From positions 81,317-145,316 of the forward strand of contig NZ_JNAO01000004.1 in NCBI RefSeq assembly GCF_000760035.1: 64,000 bases of DNA, in the 5' to 3' direction. The translations under genes were made by a program, and so were the position numbers. Source of the DNA: Prochlorococcus marinus str. MIT 9314. GTDB taxonomy: Bacteria; Cyanobacteriota; Cyanobacteriia; PCC-6307; Cyanobiaceae. The notes beneath the pieces were generated by a model. The model saw only the letters and a list, made by a program, of their open reading frames with translations. It ran no database searches and had not been told where the DNA came from. Positions within the stretch are counted from its first letter, which is position 1. Each line of letters opens with the position of its first letter. Of this stretch, positions 16,539 through 23,492 are shown one piece after another.

Positions 16539-16772
16539 TTAAGATCCTTCAGGGGAAAATATCGTCCTATTTTTTTGCCAATACTCACAGCCTTTAAGTA
16601 AATGATCACCCTGTGGTATGCGTTTTTCGTATTTTGGACAGATTAAGATAGTAGCAAAAGTTTCTGTAGTGCTGTAGCGAAAGTGATGGCAAGTAATGCA
16701 AATCTTTGTTCGTTTTCGTTTTAGGATAGATTCTTTTAGATATTCCCATTTTGACGGATTTACCTTGATCAT
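16539..16772 (-). CDS. Small Cys-rich, probably zinc-binding protein
   Basis: The 77-residue protein has CITCHHFRYS, then LICPKYEKRIPQGDHLLKGC. Four cysteines and several histidines are spaced as in a zinc ribbon, and the end is EYWQKNR. It follows the DUF1651 gene on the same strand with only two bases between them, so the two are cotranscribed. Function unknown, though RNA or DNA binding would fit such a fold. Confidence 0.6.
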   Translation of the reverse strand: MIKVNPSKWEYLKESILKRKRTKICITCHHFRYSTTETFATILICPKYEKRIPQGDHLLKGCEYWQKNRTIFSPEGS

Positions 16773-16774
16773 GA

Positions 16775-17065
16775 CTACTGGAATTTATTAGTAACAATTT
16801 GCCAACCTCCTGAAATTAATTCATTCCATGTTTCACAAGCACACTCAATGGAATGAAGTCTTGAATTTTTAATTTGAGCTGGTTCACCTAATTCATTTGC
16901 ATAGAAAAGATGAGTATATACTTGTAAGTTATTAGATAAAGATTTCTTATAACTCTCAAAAAAAATTAATAAACCACTTTTTTTGTTAAACAACCAGCCA
17001 GTTGGGGGGTCAATAAGACTGCCACGATAAAAATAAGTCCGAACATTAGCAACTCCTGATGTCAT
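16775..17065 (-). CDS. DUF1651 family protein (copy 1)
   Basis: The 96-residue protein carries the DUF1651 pattern: PPTGWLFNKKSGLLIFFE near the middle, then YTHLFYANELGEPAQIKNSR and a C-terminal WNELISGGWQ. The family is largely confined to marine picocyanobacteria and has no known role. The paralogue at 19213-19512 shares the N-terminal ...ANV.T and the promoter layout. It leads a two-gene operon with the zinc-ribbon-like gene. Confidence 0.75.
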   Translation of the reverse strand: MTSGVANVRTYFYRGSLIDPPTGWLFNKKSGLLIFFESYKKSLSNNLQVYTHLFYANELGEPAQIKNSRLHSIECACETWNELISGGWQIVTNKFQ

Positions 17066-17077
17066 AAAGATAATACA

Positions 17078-17137
17078 GTTGTACTATTAATATAGATGTA
17101 CTACTCGTAGGCGTCAAGTATTCCTCTGGTAATTATT
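17078..17137 (-). promoter_or_regulatory. DUF1651 promoter with near-palindromic operator (copy 1)
   Basis: Reading the minus strand: ATACTTGACG (-35-like TTGACG), then a TATATT element, then the dyad TAGTACAACTGTATTA just before the gene. The same order occurs at 19525-19580. The dyad is one base away from the cyanobacterial LexA box pattern RGTACNNNDGTWCB. Confidence 0.4.
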
Positions 17138-17194
17138 TAAAACCTAAAATTACTTTCCAGAAATAATCAGCCATAAACTTCTTATTTGGTAATA

Positions 17195-17494
17195 GTGAAT
17201 ACAAGTAACTACTTGAAAAGGAAAATATCATTTAAAGAGTATCTCCAAAAGAATGCAATGTATCGAAATCCCTTCTACTTAGGATGGAATAAAGGTTGGT
17301 CTTTTTTATTTTTTTTAGAGGGTGGCATTGCAAAAATTGAAGCAAAAGGTTTTGGTATTTCTATTACAACAAAAGTTAAGAAAGGAGAATCACCCCTAGA
17401 ATCTGCGGATAGATTAGTTTCGAAAGAGCAAAGGATTAGAAAATCAAGATATTATTCTTGGGTTAAATCTATTAATGAAAAAACAATAAATTAA
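17195..17494 (+). CDS. 99-residue hypothetical protein
   Basis: I start at GTG 17195. A TTG three codons upstream is also open. The basic protein contains NPFYLGWNKGWSFLFFLEGG and IEAKGFGISITTKVKKGESP, suggesting a small alpha/beta fold. The FLEGG stretch also occurs, as LEGG after aromatic residues, in the membrane protein at 11365, but no family is recognised. Confidence 0.5.
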   Translation: MNTSNYLKRKISFKEYLQKNAMYRNPFYLGWNKGWSFLFFLEGGIAKIEAKGFGISITTKVKKGESPLESADRLVSKEQRIRKSRYYSWVKSINEKTIN

Positions 17495-17522
17495 CCAATC
17501 CTTAAATTTCTAAAGTAATTTG

Positions 17523-17543
17523 TTGACAGTCAATTTAAAATAG
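17523..17543 (+). promoter_or_regulatory. TTGACAGTCAA promoter-like element, related to the island repeat
   Basis: TTGACAGTCAATTTAAAATAG is a close relative of the repeat element in the island (TTGACAGTCGATCTAAAATAAG). It sits 42 bases before the GTG start at 17565. TTGACAGTCAA is a perfect dyad. This copy lacks the terminator-like hairpin of the island copies. Confidence 0.45.
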
Positions 17544-17564
17544 AAAAATAGTCATTTATTTTTC

Positions 17565-17822
17565 GTGTCCAATAAATTTTATGAATGGTGGAAAAACCAT
17601 AGAAAAGTTGTAACCTATGGGGCTTTTATCATCTTGTTTGGTTTTTATTTATCTCCTATTGTCAAAGAAGCAAAATACAAAAACCAATGTATTAAGTACT
17701 CTACTAAAGGAGCTTTAACTAAATTTAATAAGAATGATATTGGAAAAACTTTACTAGAAGAAACAGGTTTGAATATTGAAGAACTAGCAAAGATTGAAGG
17801 TTATAAGAATTGCATTAATTAA
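17565..17822 (+). CDS. 85-residue membrane-anchored protein
   Basis: GTG start at 17565, preceded by the TTGACA element. An N-terminal WWKNH segment and one helix (VVTYGAFIILFGFYLSPIV) lead to a soluble domain with two cysteines (NQCIKY, YKNCIN) and a NIEELAKIEGY helix. No family recognised. Confidence 0.5.
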   Translation: MSNKFYEWWKNHRKVVTYGAFIILFGFYLSPIVKEAKYKNQCIKYSTKGALTKFNKNDIGKTLLEETGLNIEELAKIEGYKNCIN

Positions 17823-17853
17823 AAAGTTCGCAAAAATTATGCTGAGTTTTTAA

Positions 17854-18060
17854 ATGATTAAAGGTATCTCTAAACTTATTTTATTAATACTATTATTTGG
17901 ATTTATATCAATAAGTCCAAAAACAAGATACTTGGTTGGCATAACTCTAAAAGAAATTTCTTCATTTCTTTTATGGACTGTTAAATTTGAAGATAGAGAA
18001 AAATGGATTATAGATAAACCAAGTTGGATACCTGACCAAAAAATTAAGCCATCTTATTAA
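17854..18060 (+). CDS. Small membrane protein (paralogue of 27947-28162)
   Basis: The 68-residue protein starts MIKGISKLILLILLFGFISI, then SFLLWTVKFEDREKWIIDKP. The protein at 27947 has the same plan: a hydrophobic N-terminus, a second short hydrophobic segment ending in FLFKTVSEEDLNKWYEK, and a ...SY end. The stop is immediately followed by the ATG of the ligase-like gene. Confidence 0.6.
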   Translation: MIKGISKLILLILLFGFISISPKTRYLVGITLKEISSFLLWTVKFEDREKWIIDKPSWIPDQKIKPSY

Positions 18061-18810
18061 ATGAAGACTTATTTAGAAGAACGAATTGAATGGTATGACG
18101 ATAATTATAGAAATGGGAATGCTTTAATCTCTGATAAGCAGTTCGACCAACTTGAAAAAAATTTATTAAAAACAAACCCTAATTGTGATTACTTTAAAAA
18201 GAAAAATAAACTAGTTTTACCTTCACTAGAAAAGGATTCAATAGATGAATTTTTGAAAGGATTATTAGTAGATACCAGATTATTAATTGAACCCAAAATT
18301 GATGGTTGTGCTGTTGCTTTGCAATATAGGGATGGAACCTTGGAGAAAGCAATTTCAAGAAAAGGGGCAGACGTTACTAGTAAAATTACTAAAGTCCAAG
18401 ACATTCCCAATAATCTCCCTTTACGAGGAGTTCTTCAGGTTAGAGGTGAATTATATGCACCCAACCAAAGTCCAAATATCTCCCAGAGAATCGCTTCTGG
18501 ATTTCTAAGAGCTAAAGAAGGATTTCCTGAAAGTCTTAGCTTCTGCGGATTTCAAATACTTAATTCAACACTTAACCAATATGAGTCCAAAAAAAGTCTT
18601 TCAAAGCTTGGCTTCACGATCCCTCAGGATATTTCATGCAACTTTACGAGCCAAGTTGAAGTATTTAGAAAACAATGGCTAGTAGGGAAGCTTTTTAATA
18701 AATATCCAACAGATGGAATAGTTGTAAAAATAAATTCTAGAAAATTACAATTGATTAGAGAAAAATCAAATTTAGATTATCCTTATTGGCAAGTGGCAAT
18801 AAAACGTTAA
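18061..18810 (+). CDS. Truncated NAD+-dependent DNA ligase-like protein (adenylation domain only)
   Basis: The 249-residue product resembles LigA from the Ia region (WYDDNYRNGNALISDKQFDQL) through the nucleotidyltransferase domain. Motif I is EPKIDGCAVAL with the AMP-accepting lysine near residue 79. VRGELY is motif III, and the end has TDGIVVKIN (motif IV) and YWQVAIKR (motif V). It stops there, so the OB fold, zinc finger, HhH and BRCT domains are absent. Full ligase activity is doubtful, but self-adenylation looks possible. The TAA overlaps the next ATG. Confidence 0.75.
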   Translation: MKTYLEERIEWYDDNYRNGNALISDKQFDQLEKNLLKTNPNCDYFKKKNKLVLPSLEKDSIDEFLKGLLVDTRLLIEPKIDGCAVALQYRDGTLEKAISRKGADVTSKITKVQDIPNNLPLRGVLQVRGELYAPNQSPNISQRIASGFLRAKEGFPESLSFCGFQILNSTLNQYESKKSLSKLGFTIPQDISCNFTSQVEVFRKQWLVGKLFNKYPTDGIVVKINSRKLQLIREKSNLDYPYWQVAIKR

Positions 18811-18923
18811 TGGAATTAATACACCAGATTTTTCCTACTTGGCATATTTACTTGGATATGTTTTTGGTTGGCTTTGCAACTTACGGTTTTCTGAGAATTA
18901 AGAAAAAAATAAAAACTAAATAA
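18810..18923 (+). CDS. 37-residue membrane peptide coupled to ligase-like gene
   Basis: Its ATG (18810-18812) overlaps the last base of the ligase-like stop (TAATG). The product has one helix (WHIYLDMFLVGFATYGFL) and a basic tail RIKKKIKTK. The overlap implies translational coupling. Confidence 0.5.
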   Translation: MELIHQIFPTWHIYLDMFLVGFATYGFLRIKKKIKTK

Positions 18924-18933
18924 AGTTTTTAAA

Positions 18934-19086
18934 TCATCCGTGGTCCTTAAGCATGGATTTAAGTTGTTGGGTATCTAATTGTTCAAGATAATTTCTCATT
19001 GCCAACCAAGATCTTCTGCTTTCTAACTTTCCACTTTGTTTAAATAAATTTGCGGAAACTTGATCTATTAAATCTTTATGAGTCAT
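18934..19086 (-). CDS. 50-residue helical protein, third gene of DUF1651 operon
   Basis: I start at ATG 19084-19086. A longer open frame to 19122 begins inside the preceding gene. The product starts MTHKDLIDQVSANLFKQSGK and is helical throughout. Its start overlaps the end of the 46-residue gene by 11 bases. Function unknown. Confidence 0.55.
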   Translation of the reverse strand: MTHKDLIDQVSANLFKQSGKLESRRSWLAMRNYLEQLDTQQLKSMLKDHG

Positions 19087-19216
19087 ATTTATATTCTTCA
19101 TCAAGTTCAACGACAACACCATTAAAAAATTCTGCTAATAATTTTGATGGGTCTTGCATAGATATCTTTCTATCTACTTTTGATAATTTCTTTTTGATTG
19201 GATTTAAGTTAGTCAT
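19076..19216 (-). CDS. 46-residue protein, second gene of DUF1651 operon
   Basis: ATG at 19214-19216 overlaps the DUF1651 stop in an ATGA arrangement, and TAA is at 19076-19078. The product starts MTNLNPIKKKLSKVDRK and ends FNGVVVELDEEYKYDS: basic first half, acidic second half. Overlaps at both ends support translation. Confidence 0.55.
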   Translation of the reverse strand: MTNLNPIKKKLSKVDRKISMQDPSKLLAEFFNGVVVELDEEYKYDS

Positions 19217-19512
19217 ACAGATTCAGGTAATTCAAGTTCTTCAAAAGTCCAACCTTCTAATTGAAGGTCATGCCATTTATCCCAAGCATTATCCAAATAC
19301 ATTTGAGTGGATGATTTAATTGCCATTGGCTCACCAAGATCATTTGCATAATATGTATGAGCAAAGATTCTCATACTATTTCTTGGAGATTTTTTATTCC
19401 TTATAAATAAAATTAATCTGCTGCGGTCTGGGCTAAGCAACCAACCACTTGGGGACTCATTACGATAACCGTAAGAAAAATTAGTCCAAACATTAGCTCC
19501 TCCTAAAGTCAT
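19213..19512 (-). CDS. DUF1651 family protein (copy 2)
   Basis: The 99-residue protein carries SPSGWLLSPDRSRLILFIRN, then FAHTYYANDLGEPMAIKSST and a C-terminal KWHDLQLEGW, all typical of DUF1651. It is a closer match to the family consensus than copy 1 at 16775. It leads a three-gene run in which each start overlaps the previous stop. It is about 110 bases from the left edge of the island and is read away from it. Confidence 0.8.
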   Translation of the reverse strand: MTLGGANVWTNFSYGYRNESPSGWLLSPDRSRLILFIRNKKSPRNSMRIFAHTYYANDLGEPMAIKSSTQMYLDNAWDKWHDLQLEGWTFEELELPESV

Positions 19513-19524
19513 TACTTAGTAATA

Positions 19525-19580
19525 CATGTGTACTATAAATATAAATACATTAGGAATGGATCGTCAAGTATTTTGACAAA
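19525..19580 (-). promoter_or_regulatory. DUF1651 promoter with near-palindromic operator (copy 2)
   Basis: The minus strand reads ATACTTGACG, then a TATATTTATA element, then TAGTACACATGTATTA close to the start. Order and spacing match the upstream region of the other DUF1651 gene, while the coding sequences have diverged, so the shared parts are probably functional. Confidence 0.4.
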
Positions 19581-19628
19581 TAAATTATTTACGCTGATAG
19601 AGAATAAAAACAGCTCAGTTATTCCAAA

Positions 19629-19726
19629 AAAAATAAAATACCTACCAAAAGCATGTTATAGCATGCATTTTGATAGGTAACACCAGATCCCCGTCAGTTC
19701 TCTGCTGCATCGACCTGGAAATGCCA
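19629..19726. repeat. Left attachment-site-like repeat (displaced 3' end of 6S RNA gene)
   Basis: It aligns base for base in length (98) with 29526-29623. It includes GATCCCCGTCAGTTCTCTGC and the bases after it (19686-19721), identical in both copies. The hairpin part has diverged but keeps its pairing (ACCTACCAAAA with TTTTGATAGGT), so this copy would still fold as a terminator. The rest of the RNA gene is absent here, so this is a remnant and not a second 6S RNA. Confidence 0.8.
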
Positions 19727-19781
19727 TAGTCTCAAAGAATTCCAATAATAGCTTGAATTACTGGGTTTTCATTGCTATTTT

Positions 19782-19803
19782 GGTCCTGCATAATGGTCCT
19801 GCA
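19782..19803. repeat. GGTCCTGCA direct repeats, left end
   Basis: Two exact GGTCCTGCA copies start at 19782 and 19795, 13 bases apart, between the left attachment repeat and the integrase remnant. The same unit recurs at the right end with 12-13 base spacing. They may be arm-type integrase binding sites or iterons. Confidence 0.6.
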
Positions 19804-19806
19804 CGA

Positions 19807-20568
19807 GTGTCTAGTATTCACCAAAGAAAAGGTAGAACTGGTTATTACATAACAGTTGCGACACCAAAGTCTTTAAGGTCTAAGCTTGGAAATTCAATTA
19901 GAAAAAAGGTAGGTAATACTCACAAAGAAGCACTGGCGAATAGGTCAAAGGTCGAAGCAGAAATTCAACGTCAAATTGGAAAGGAACTAAATCAACTTTC
20001 ACTCGTTGAGGAAGTTCAAGAGAGTTATAAAAAGAATGATCTTTATGAATTACCAAAATCCGAGAAAGAGTTGCTCAAGGATATATATCAAATTGATTTT
20101 GATAAAGAAGGAAAACCAACCAACCCTGAAGAGGTAGCACTTTGGGAAGAACTTGATGGGAAGACAACTTACCATCAATGGATCAACAAAAGAAAAATGA
20201 TTGAAGGTGTGAGTAAATCAACCGTTAATGGATGGCATACAAAACTAAGAAAATTAGCTAACTGGAAAGGATCAGATTATTTAGCAGAACTAACAAAATC
20301 GCAAGCAATTAAGTTCAAAGATCATCTCATTCAAAAAGGATATGAACCATCATCAGTCAAAAATATCATTGGGACTCTAAATGCTTTTTGGAATTGGGGA
20401 ATGGAGAATGAGATTGTCGAAATGAATATTTGGACAGGGTTAAAAAAACGATTGCCAGATCCAGAAAAGAAGGGACTACCTCCAAAAGAAGTCTTGTATA
20501 AAGCTACAGAAAAAGCCGTCACAAACCTACACAGGAGACCAATCAATACAACTAATACTCCTAACTAA
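19807..20568 (+). pseudogene. Tyrosine integrase remnant lacking the catalytic domain
   Basis: GTG at 19807 opens SSIHQRKGRTGYYITVATP, the N-terminal domain of phage-type tyrosine recombinases. A SAM-like core-binding domain follows (TYHQWINKRKMIEGVSKST ... SSVKNIIGTLNAFWNWGMEN). The frame stops after NTTNTPN, just where the catalytic domain with the R-H-R-Y residues should begin. No catalytic half is found downstream. The frame is open upstream to 19753, but that part reads through the repeats. Island mobility would need an enzyme from elsewhere. Confidence 0.75.
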
Positions 20569-20604
20569 AAATTGACTGATTAGCAGACCTAACTAACTGC
20601 TATT

Positions 20605-20717
20605 ACTACCGCATAGAGGCGGGCGGTAGTTCTTATACAACAAGAGGCGGAGCCTAACTTCGTTAACCTGATATCCTCAGCGAACGAAGTGAGCGGGTGA
20701 ATGGATATCTTGTTAAC
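20605..20717. repeat. Cluster of GC-rich hairpins after the integrase remnant
   Basis: ACTACCGC (20605-20612) pairs perfectly with GCGGTAGT (20623-20630). Further on, GTTAAC (20662) and GATATCC (20670) pair with GGATATC (20703) and GTTAAC (20712), enclosing a 26-base GC-rich loop with CTCA/TGAG. There is no T tract, so these are not simple terminators. A structured RNA, recombination or transfer site is possible. The composition differs from all neighbouring DNA. Confidence 0.5.
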
Positions 20718-20816
20718 ACTCTCCCACACTCATCTAACTAAGTGGATAGTGATGAGATTAATTACAATTAACATCCATTAATAACACTATTAATACCAAA
20801 TCAATAAACAAAGAAA

Positions 20817-20993
20817 ATGAAGGATCAAAACAACAAACTATTTAATAGAGATATGAAGCAAGCTATTAGTCTTGCAATAAAAATAAAAGATCAATATGAC
20901 AAATCTAAAAATAATCCTAGAGATTATTCAGAACTTAAATCAGACTTTAATAATGAACTATATGTTGATGGTGGAGCTGTAAGAGTAAGGTGA
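20817..20993 (+). CDS. 58-residue hypothetical protein
   Basis: ATG at 20817, TGA at 20991-20993. The basic, helical product (MKDQNNKLFNRDMKQAISLA ... DQYDKSKNNPRDYSELKSD) ends VDGGAVRVR. The N-terminal helix could be DNA-binding, but no family is recognised. It lies between the hairpin cluster and the first repeat element. Confidence 0.5.
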   Translation: MKDQNNKLFNRDMKQAISLAIKIKDQYDKSKNNPRDYSELKSDFNNELYVDGGAVRVR

Positions 20994-21033
20994 GATGTGG
21001 TTTAACAAAGAGCAGTAAAAGTTAAGATTTATA

Positions 21034-21077
21034 TTGATTGACAGTCGATCTAAAATTAAGGGCAATTAGTCCCTTTG
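21034..21077 (+). repeat. Repeat element (PRE-like), copy 1
   Basis: TTGATTGACAGTCGATCTAA, then AAGGG-CAATTAGT-CCCTT, which forms a small hairpin followed by T-rich sequence running into the ATG at 21083. The repeat is probably the ~48-bp Prochlorococcus repeat element reported from genomic islands (PRE1). That identity is from memory and was not compared. Confidence 0.7.
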
Positions 21078-21082
21078 TTTTT

Positions 21083-21346
21083 ATGCCTAATACGTTAGTT
21101 GTTTCGACCTTTGGTTGTCCTTTTTCTGAATTTGAAATGATGGTAAAAAAAGTTGATAAAGAACAAGGATATGTTTTTTGTTCTGAGTTGGAGATTGTAA
21201 AAGTAAATGAACATAAGGCAATGATTCTTATGAACTGTTCTGATTTAGAAAAGTTTGGTGCAATGCTTGAACAACCAGAATTAAAACAATGGGATATTGA
21301 TAACAACTGTGTAGATACTGTTTATAATCTTGAACTTGTTGAATAA
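21083..21346 (+). CDS. 87-residue small alpha/beta protein after repeat element
   Basis: I start at ATG 21083, directly after the repeat. An upstream TTG at 21038 lies inside the repeat and would translate it. The product starts MPNTLVVSTFGCPFSEFEMM and later has KAMILMNCSDLEKFGAMLEQ. Size and fold pattern resemble the DUF3764 proteins at 26072 and 28205 (a strand followed by an F-x-E-(Y/F/W) helix), so it may be a distant member. Confidence 0.55.
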   Translation: MPNTLVVSTFGCPFSEFEMMVKKVDKEQGYVFCSELEIVKVNEHKAMILMNCSDLEKFGAMLEQPELKQWDIDNNCVDTVYNLELVE

Positions 21347-21406
21347 ATGAAACGCTTACTACTTGCAGCTAAATTAAATACGATTGAAAGTCGATCTAAA
21401 TCTTAA
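21347..21406 (+). pseudogene. Truncated lipoprotein-type gene start
   Basis: ATG follows the preceding TAA directly. The 19-codon frame MKRLLLAAKLNTIESRSKS begins like the island lipoproteins (MKRLLF, MKRFVL) but stops inside a degenerate repeat element. The first 18 bases recur exactly at 29099. It looks like the start of a lost lipoprotein gene. Confidence 0.4.
21382..21400 (+). repeat. Degenerate copy of repeat element
   Basis: GATTGAAAGTCGATCTAAA keeps the GTCGATCTAAA part but has GAAAG in place of GACAG. Its hairpin part is lost. It lies 76 bases before the ATG at 21476. Confidence 0.55.
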
Positions 21407-21475
21407 TTTAAAGATAAATTAAATGCTTTTAAAATTATCGTTTTTAGATTGAAATTATACTATCCAATTTTAGTT

Positions 21476-21796
21476 ATGGCTTACTATCACGTTCATGGCG
21501 TTATCCCAGATACTCTTTCGCAATCCGAAGGTTACAAACTCTTTGAACAATATATTGCTTCTGGCGCACCTAAGGATAATTTTGATGGATTTGAACTGAT
21601 TAGTAGAGTACATGCTCCACAAACTGGAGAAGTTTTTGTAACATGCAAAGCTGACAGTCATCTGAAAATGGCTGAACATTTTGGTATTTGGAGAGCAAAA
21701 TTTGGCGTTGAATGGAATGTACTTCCCGTTTTTAATGATGAAGAAGTTATTCTAAGAAATAAACAACTTGCTGAAGAACTAGCAGCGATGGGATAA
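21476..21796 (+). CDS. DUF3303 family protein
   Basis: I start at ATG 21476 (MAYYHVHGVIPDTL). A TTG nine codons upstream is open. The 106-residue product has the DUF3303 pattern: FDGFELISRVHAPQTGEVFV, CKADSHLKMAEHFGIWRAKF and a closing VEWNVLPVFNDEEVI. It is a small soluble alpha/beta protein of unknown role, most like the family in marine picocyanobacteria. It is read toward the transporter genes, with a repeat copy after its stop. Confidence 0.75.
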   Translation: MAYYHVHGVIPDTLSQSEGYKLFEQYIASGAPKDNFDGFELISRVHAPQTGEVFVTCKADSHLKMAEHFGIWRAKFGVEWNVLPVFNDEEVILRNKQLAEELAAMG

Positions 21797-21801
21797 TTTA
21801 A

Positions 21802-21841
21802 TTGATTGACAGTCGATCTACCATAATTAGCATTTAGCTCC
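21802..21841 (+). repeat. Repeat element, copy 2 (no gene downstream)
   Basis: TTGATTGACAGTCGATCTAC, then a variant end CATTTAGCTCC. Unlike the other good copies it is not followed by a plus-strand start codon. It points into the 3' end of a permease gene on the opposite strand, so any transcript from it would be antisense to that gene. Confidence 0.65.
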
Positions 21842-21868
21842 ATTAAACAAAATAGTATTGAATCTATT

Positions 21869-22684
21869 CTATAGAATAAATCTCCTTATTTTTGCTGTAA
21901 TCCATTCACTAAAAACAACCGCTACTACTATTGCTAATAAAATAACTGATACCTTAGCCCAAGCTAAGTCTCCTATTTGAGCATCTAATTCTATCCCTAT
22001 ACCTCCTGCTCCAACTAAGCCAACAACAGTTGCTTCTCTAATATTTATATCCCACCTATAAATAGAAATACTCGTAAATGCTGGGAGAATTTGAGGCACT
22101 ATGCCAAAGGTCATAATTTGTGCTTTATTTGCCCCTGTTGCCTCAATAGCTTCAATTTGGTTTTCATCAATTTCCTCTATAGCTTCATAAAGTAATTTTC
22201 CACAAAATCCAATCGATCTTAATCCGATAGCAATTATGCCAGCCAAGACTCCCGGACCGACAACTGCAACAAGAAGTAATGCCCAGATTACTGAATTAAT
22301 TGATCTGCTTGAAACTATGCAAAATAAGGCTAAAGGTCTTAAAAACTTTTTACTTGGGGTAGTATTGTTTGCGGATAAAAAAGCTAATGGTATTGCAATT
22401 AAAGTTCCAATCGTTGTACCAATAGTCGCGATATTTAAAGTATCCCAAATAGGTTTTATTAAAGTTAAGAAATAATTAGTTTCTGGAGGAAACATCCTAC
22501 CTAAAAGATCTAAAGCCTCATTATGTGAATCAAATACATAAAACCAGATTGTTTTACTACTAATCAGACCGAAACAAAAGCTAAAAATTAAAGTACCTAA
22601 GAACCAACAAAGCCAGTTTTGTAAATCTCTTTTTCGATCAAATTTTTTCCAGGTTTTGTAATCCTTTTGTTTTATTATTGGCAT
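21869..22684 (-). CDS. phnE: Phosphonate/phosphite-type ABC permease, second subunit
   Basis: The 271-residue inner-membrane permease starts with a basic N-terminus and helix (LCWFLGTLIFSFCFGLI). It has an EAA loop (EAIEATGANKAQIMTFGIVP) and the PhnE-typical RWDINIREATVVGLVGAGGIG. Its start overlaps the stop of the other permease by one base. The pair would form a heteromeric channel, unlike the fused single permease of the second phn operon at 42 kb. It is the last gene of phnD-phnC-phnE-phnE. Confidence 0.9.
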   Translation of the reverse strand: MPIIKQKDYKTWKKFDRKRDLQNWLCWFLGTLIFSFCFGLISSKTIWFYVFDSHNEALDLLGRMFPPETNYFLTLIKPIWDTLNIATIGTTIGTLIAIPLAFLSANNTTPSKKFLRPLALFCIVSSRSINSVIWALLLVAVVGPGVLAGIIAIGLRSIGFCGKLLYEAIEEIDENQIEAIEATGANKAQIMTFGIVPQILPAFTSISIYRWDINIREATVVGLVGAGGIGIELDAQIGDLAWAKVSVILLAIVVAVVFSEWITAKIRRFIL

Positions 22685-23481
22685 TACTTTATTAATTTCC
22701 TGAGATGACTAGATGTATATTCAACAATCATCACGATAGAAATAATTACGATAAGAACAGCCGCTGCAGTCTCAAATTCATATCTATCAAAAGCTGTATT
22801 TAAGGTAGAACCAATACCTCCTCCCCCAACAATTCCAATTACCGCAGACTCTCTAAAATTAATATCCAATCTGTATAAAGATAATCCAATAAATCTTGGC
22901 ATAACTTGAGGCTGGACACCATAATTAACCCATTGAAACCAACTGCTGCCAGTAGATTTGATTGCTTCAGCTTGGGATTTATTTATGTCTTCAATATCTT
23001 CAGATAATAATTTAGCGAAAAACCCTATTGTCGATAAACTCAGAGTTACCATCCCAGCAAAAGGTCCAAAACCCATTAACTTGACAAAAAATATTGCTAG
23101 GATAACTTCCTGAAAACTCCTCGACAATGTGATAACTCCTCTTGATAAGAAATAAACAAATTTAGGAGCTATGTTTTTAGCCGCCCCTAAGGATACAGGT
23201 ATAGAAATAAGTATCCCCACAATAGTTGCAACAATAGTCATCCATAGACTTTCAAAAATGCCTGCCAAAATCTCATCAGATCTAGTTATAAAATCTGGAG
23301 GGAAAAAAGCAAATATAAAATTTTTACCCCTTGGGATCCCTTCAAGAATTCTTTGCCAATCAATTTCGGTAGTTAGGAAAACAGATAATAAGTAAGTACT
23401 AATTAGCAAAATTAATCCAATTCTTAATAACCTATTTTTTATTAGCGGTTTTCTTTTCCAAATTACTTTCTTATCATTCAT
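22684..23481 (-). CDS. phnE: Phosphonate/phosphite-type ABC permease, first subunit
   Basis: The 265-residue permease has an N-terminal helix (LRIGLILLISTYLLSVFL), an EAA loop (EAIKSTGSSWFQWVNYGVQP) and the family end motif LDINFRESAVIGIVGGGGIG. The motifs place it in the PhnE family. It lies 11 bases after phnC and overlaps the next permease by one base. Two separate phnE genes after phnD-phnC is the arrangement known for an accessory phosphonate transporter in some Prochlorococcus strains. Confidence 0.9.
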   Translation of the reverse strand: MNDKKVIWKRKPLIKNRLLRIGLILLISTYLLSVFLTTEIDWQRILEGIPRGKNFIFAFFPPDFITRSDEILAGIFESLWMTIVATIVGILISIPVSLGAAKNIAPKFVYFLSRGVITLSRSFQEVILAIFFVKLMGFGPFAGMVTLSLSTIGFFAKLLSEDIEDINKSQAEAIKSTGSSWFQWVNYGVQPQVMPRFIGLSLYRLDINFRESAVIGIVGGGGIGSTLNTAFDRYEFETAAAVLIVIISIVMIVEYTSSHLRKLIK

Positions 23482-23492
23482 TTAATATATTC

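Noticed and set aside
16606..16797. 63-codon frame overlapping the Cys-rich gene on the same strand
   Set aside because: It is an out-of-frame reading of the 16539-16772 gene and the end of DUF1651. The zinc-binding pattern is only in the other frame.
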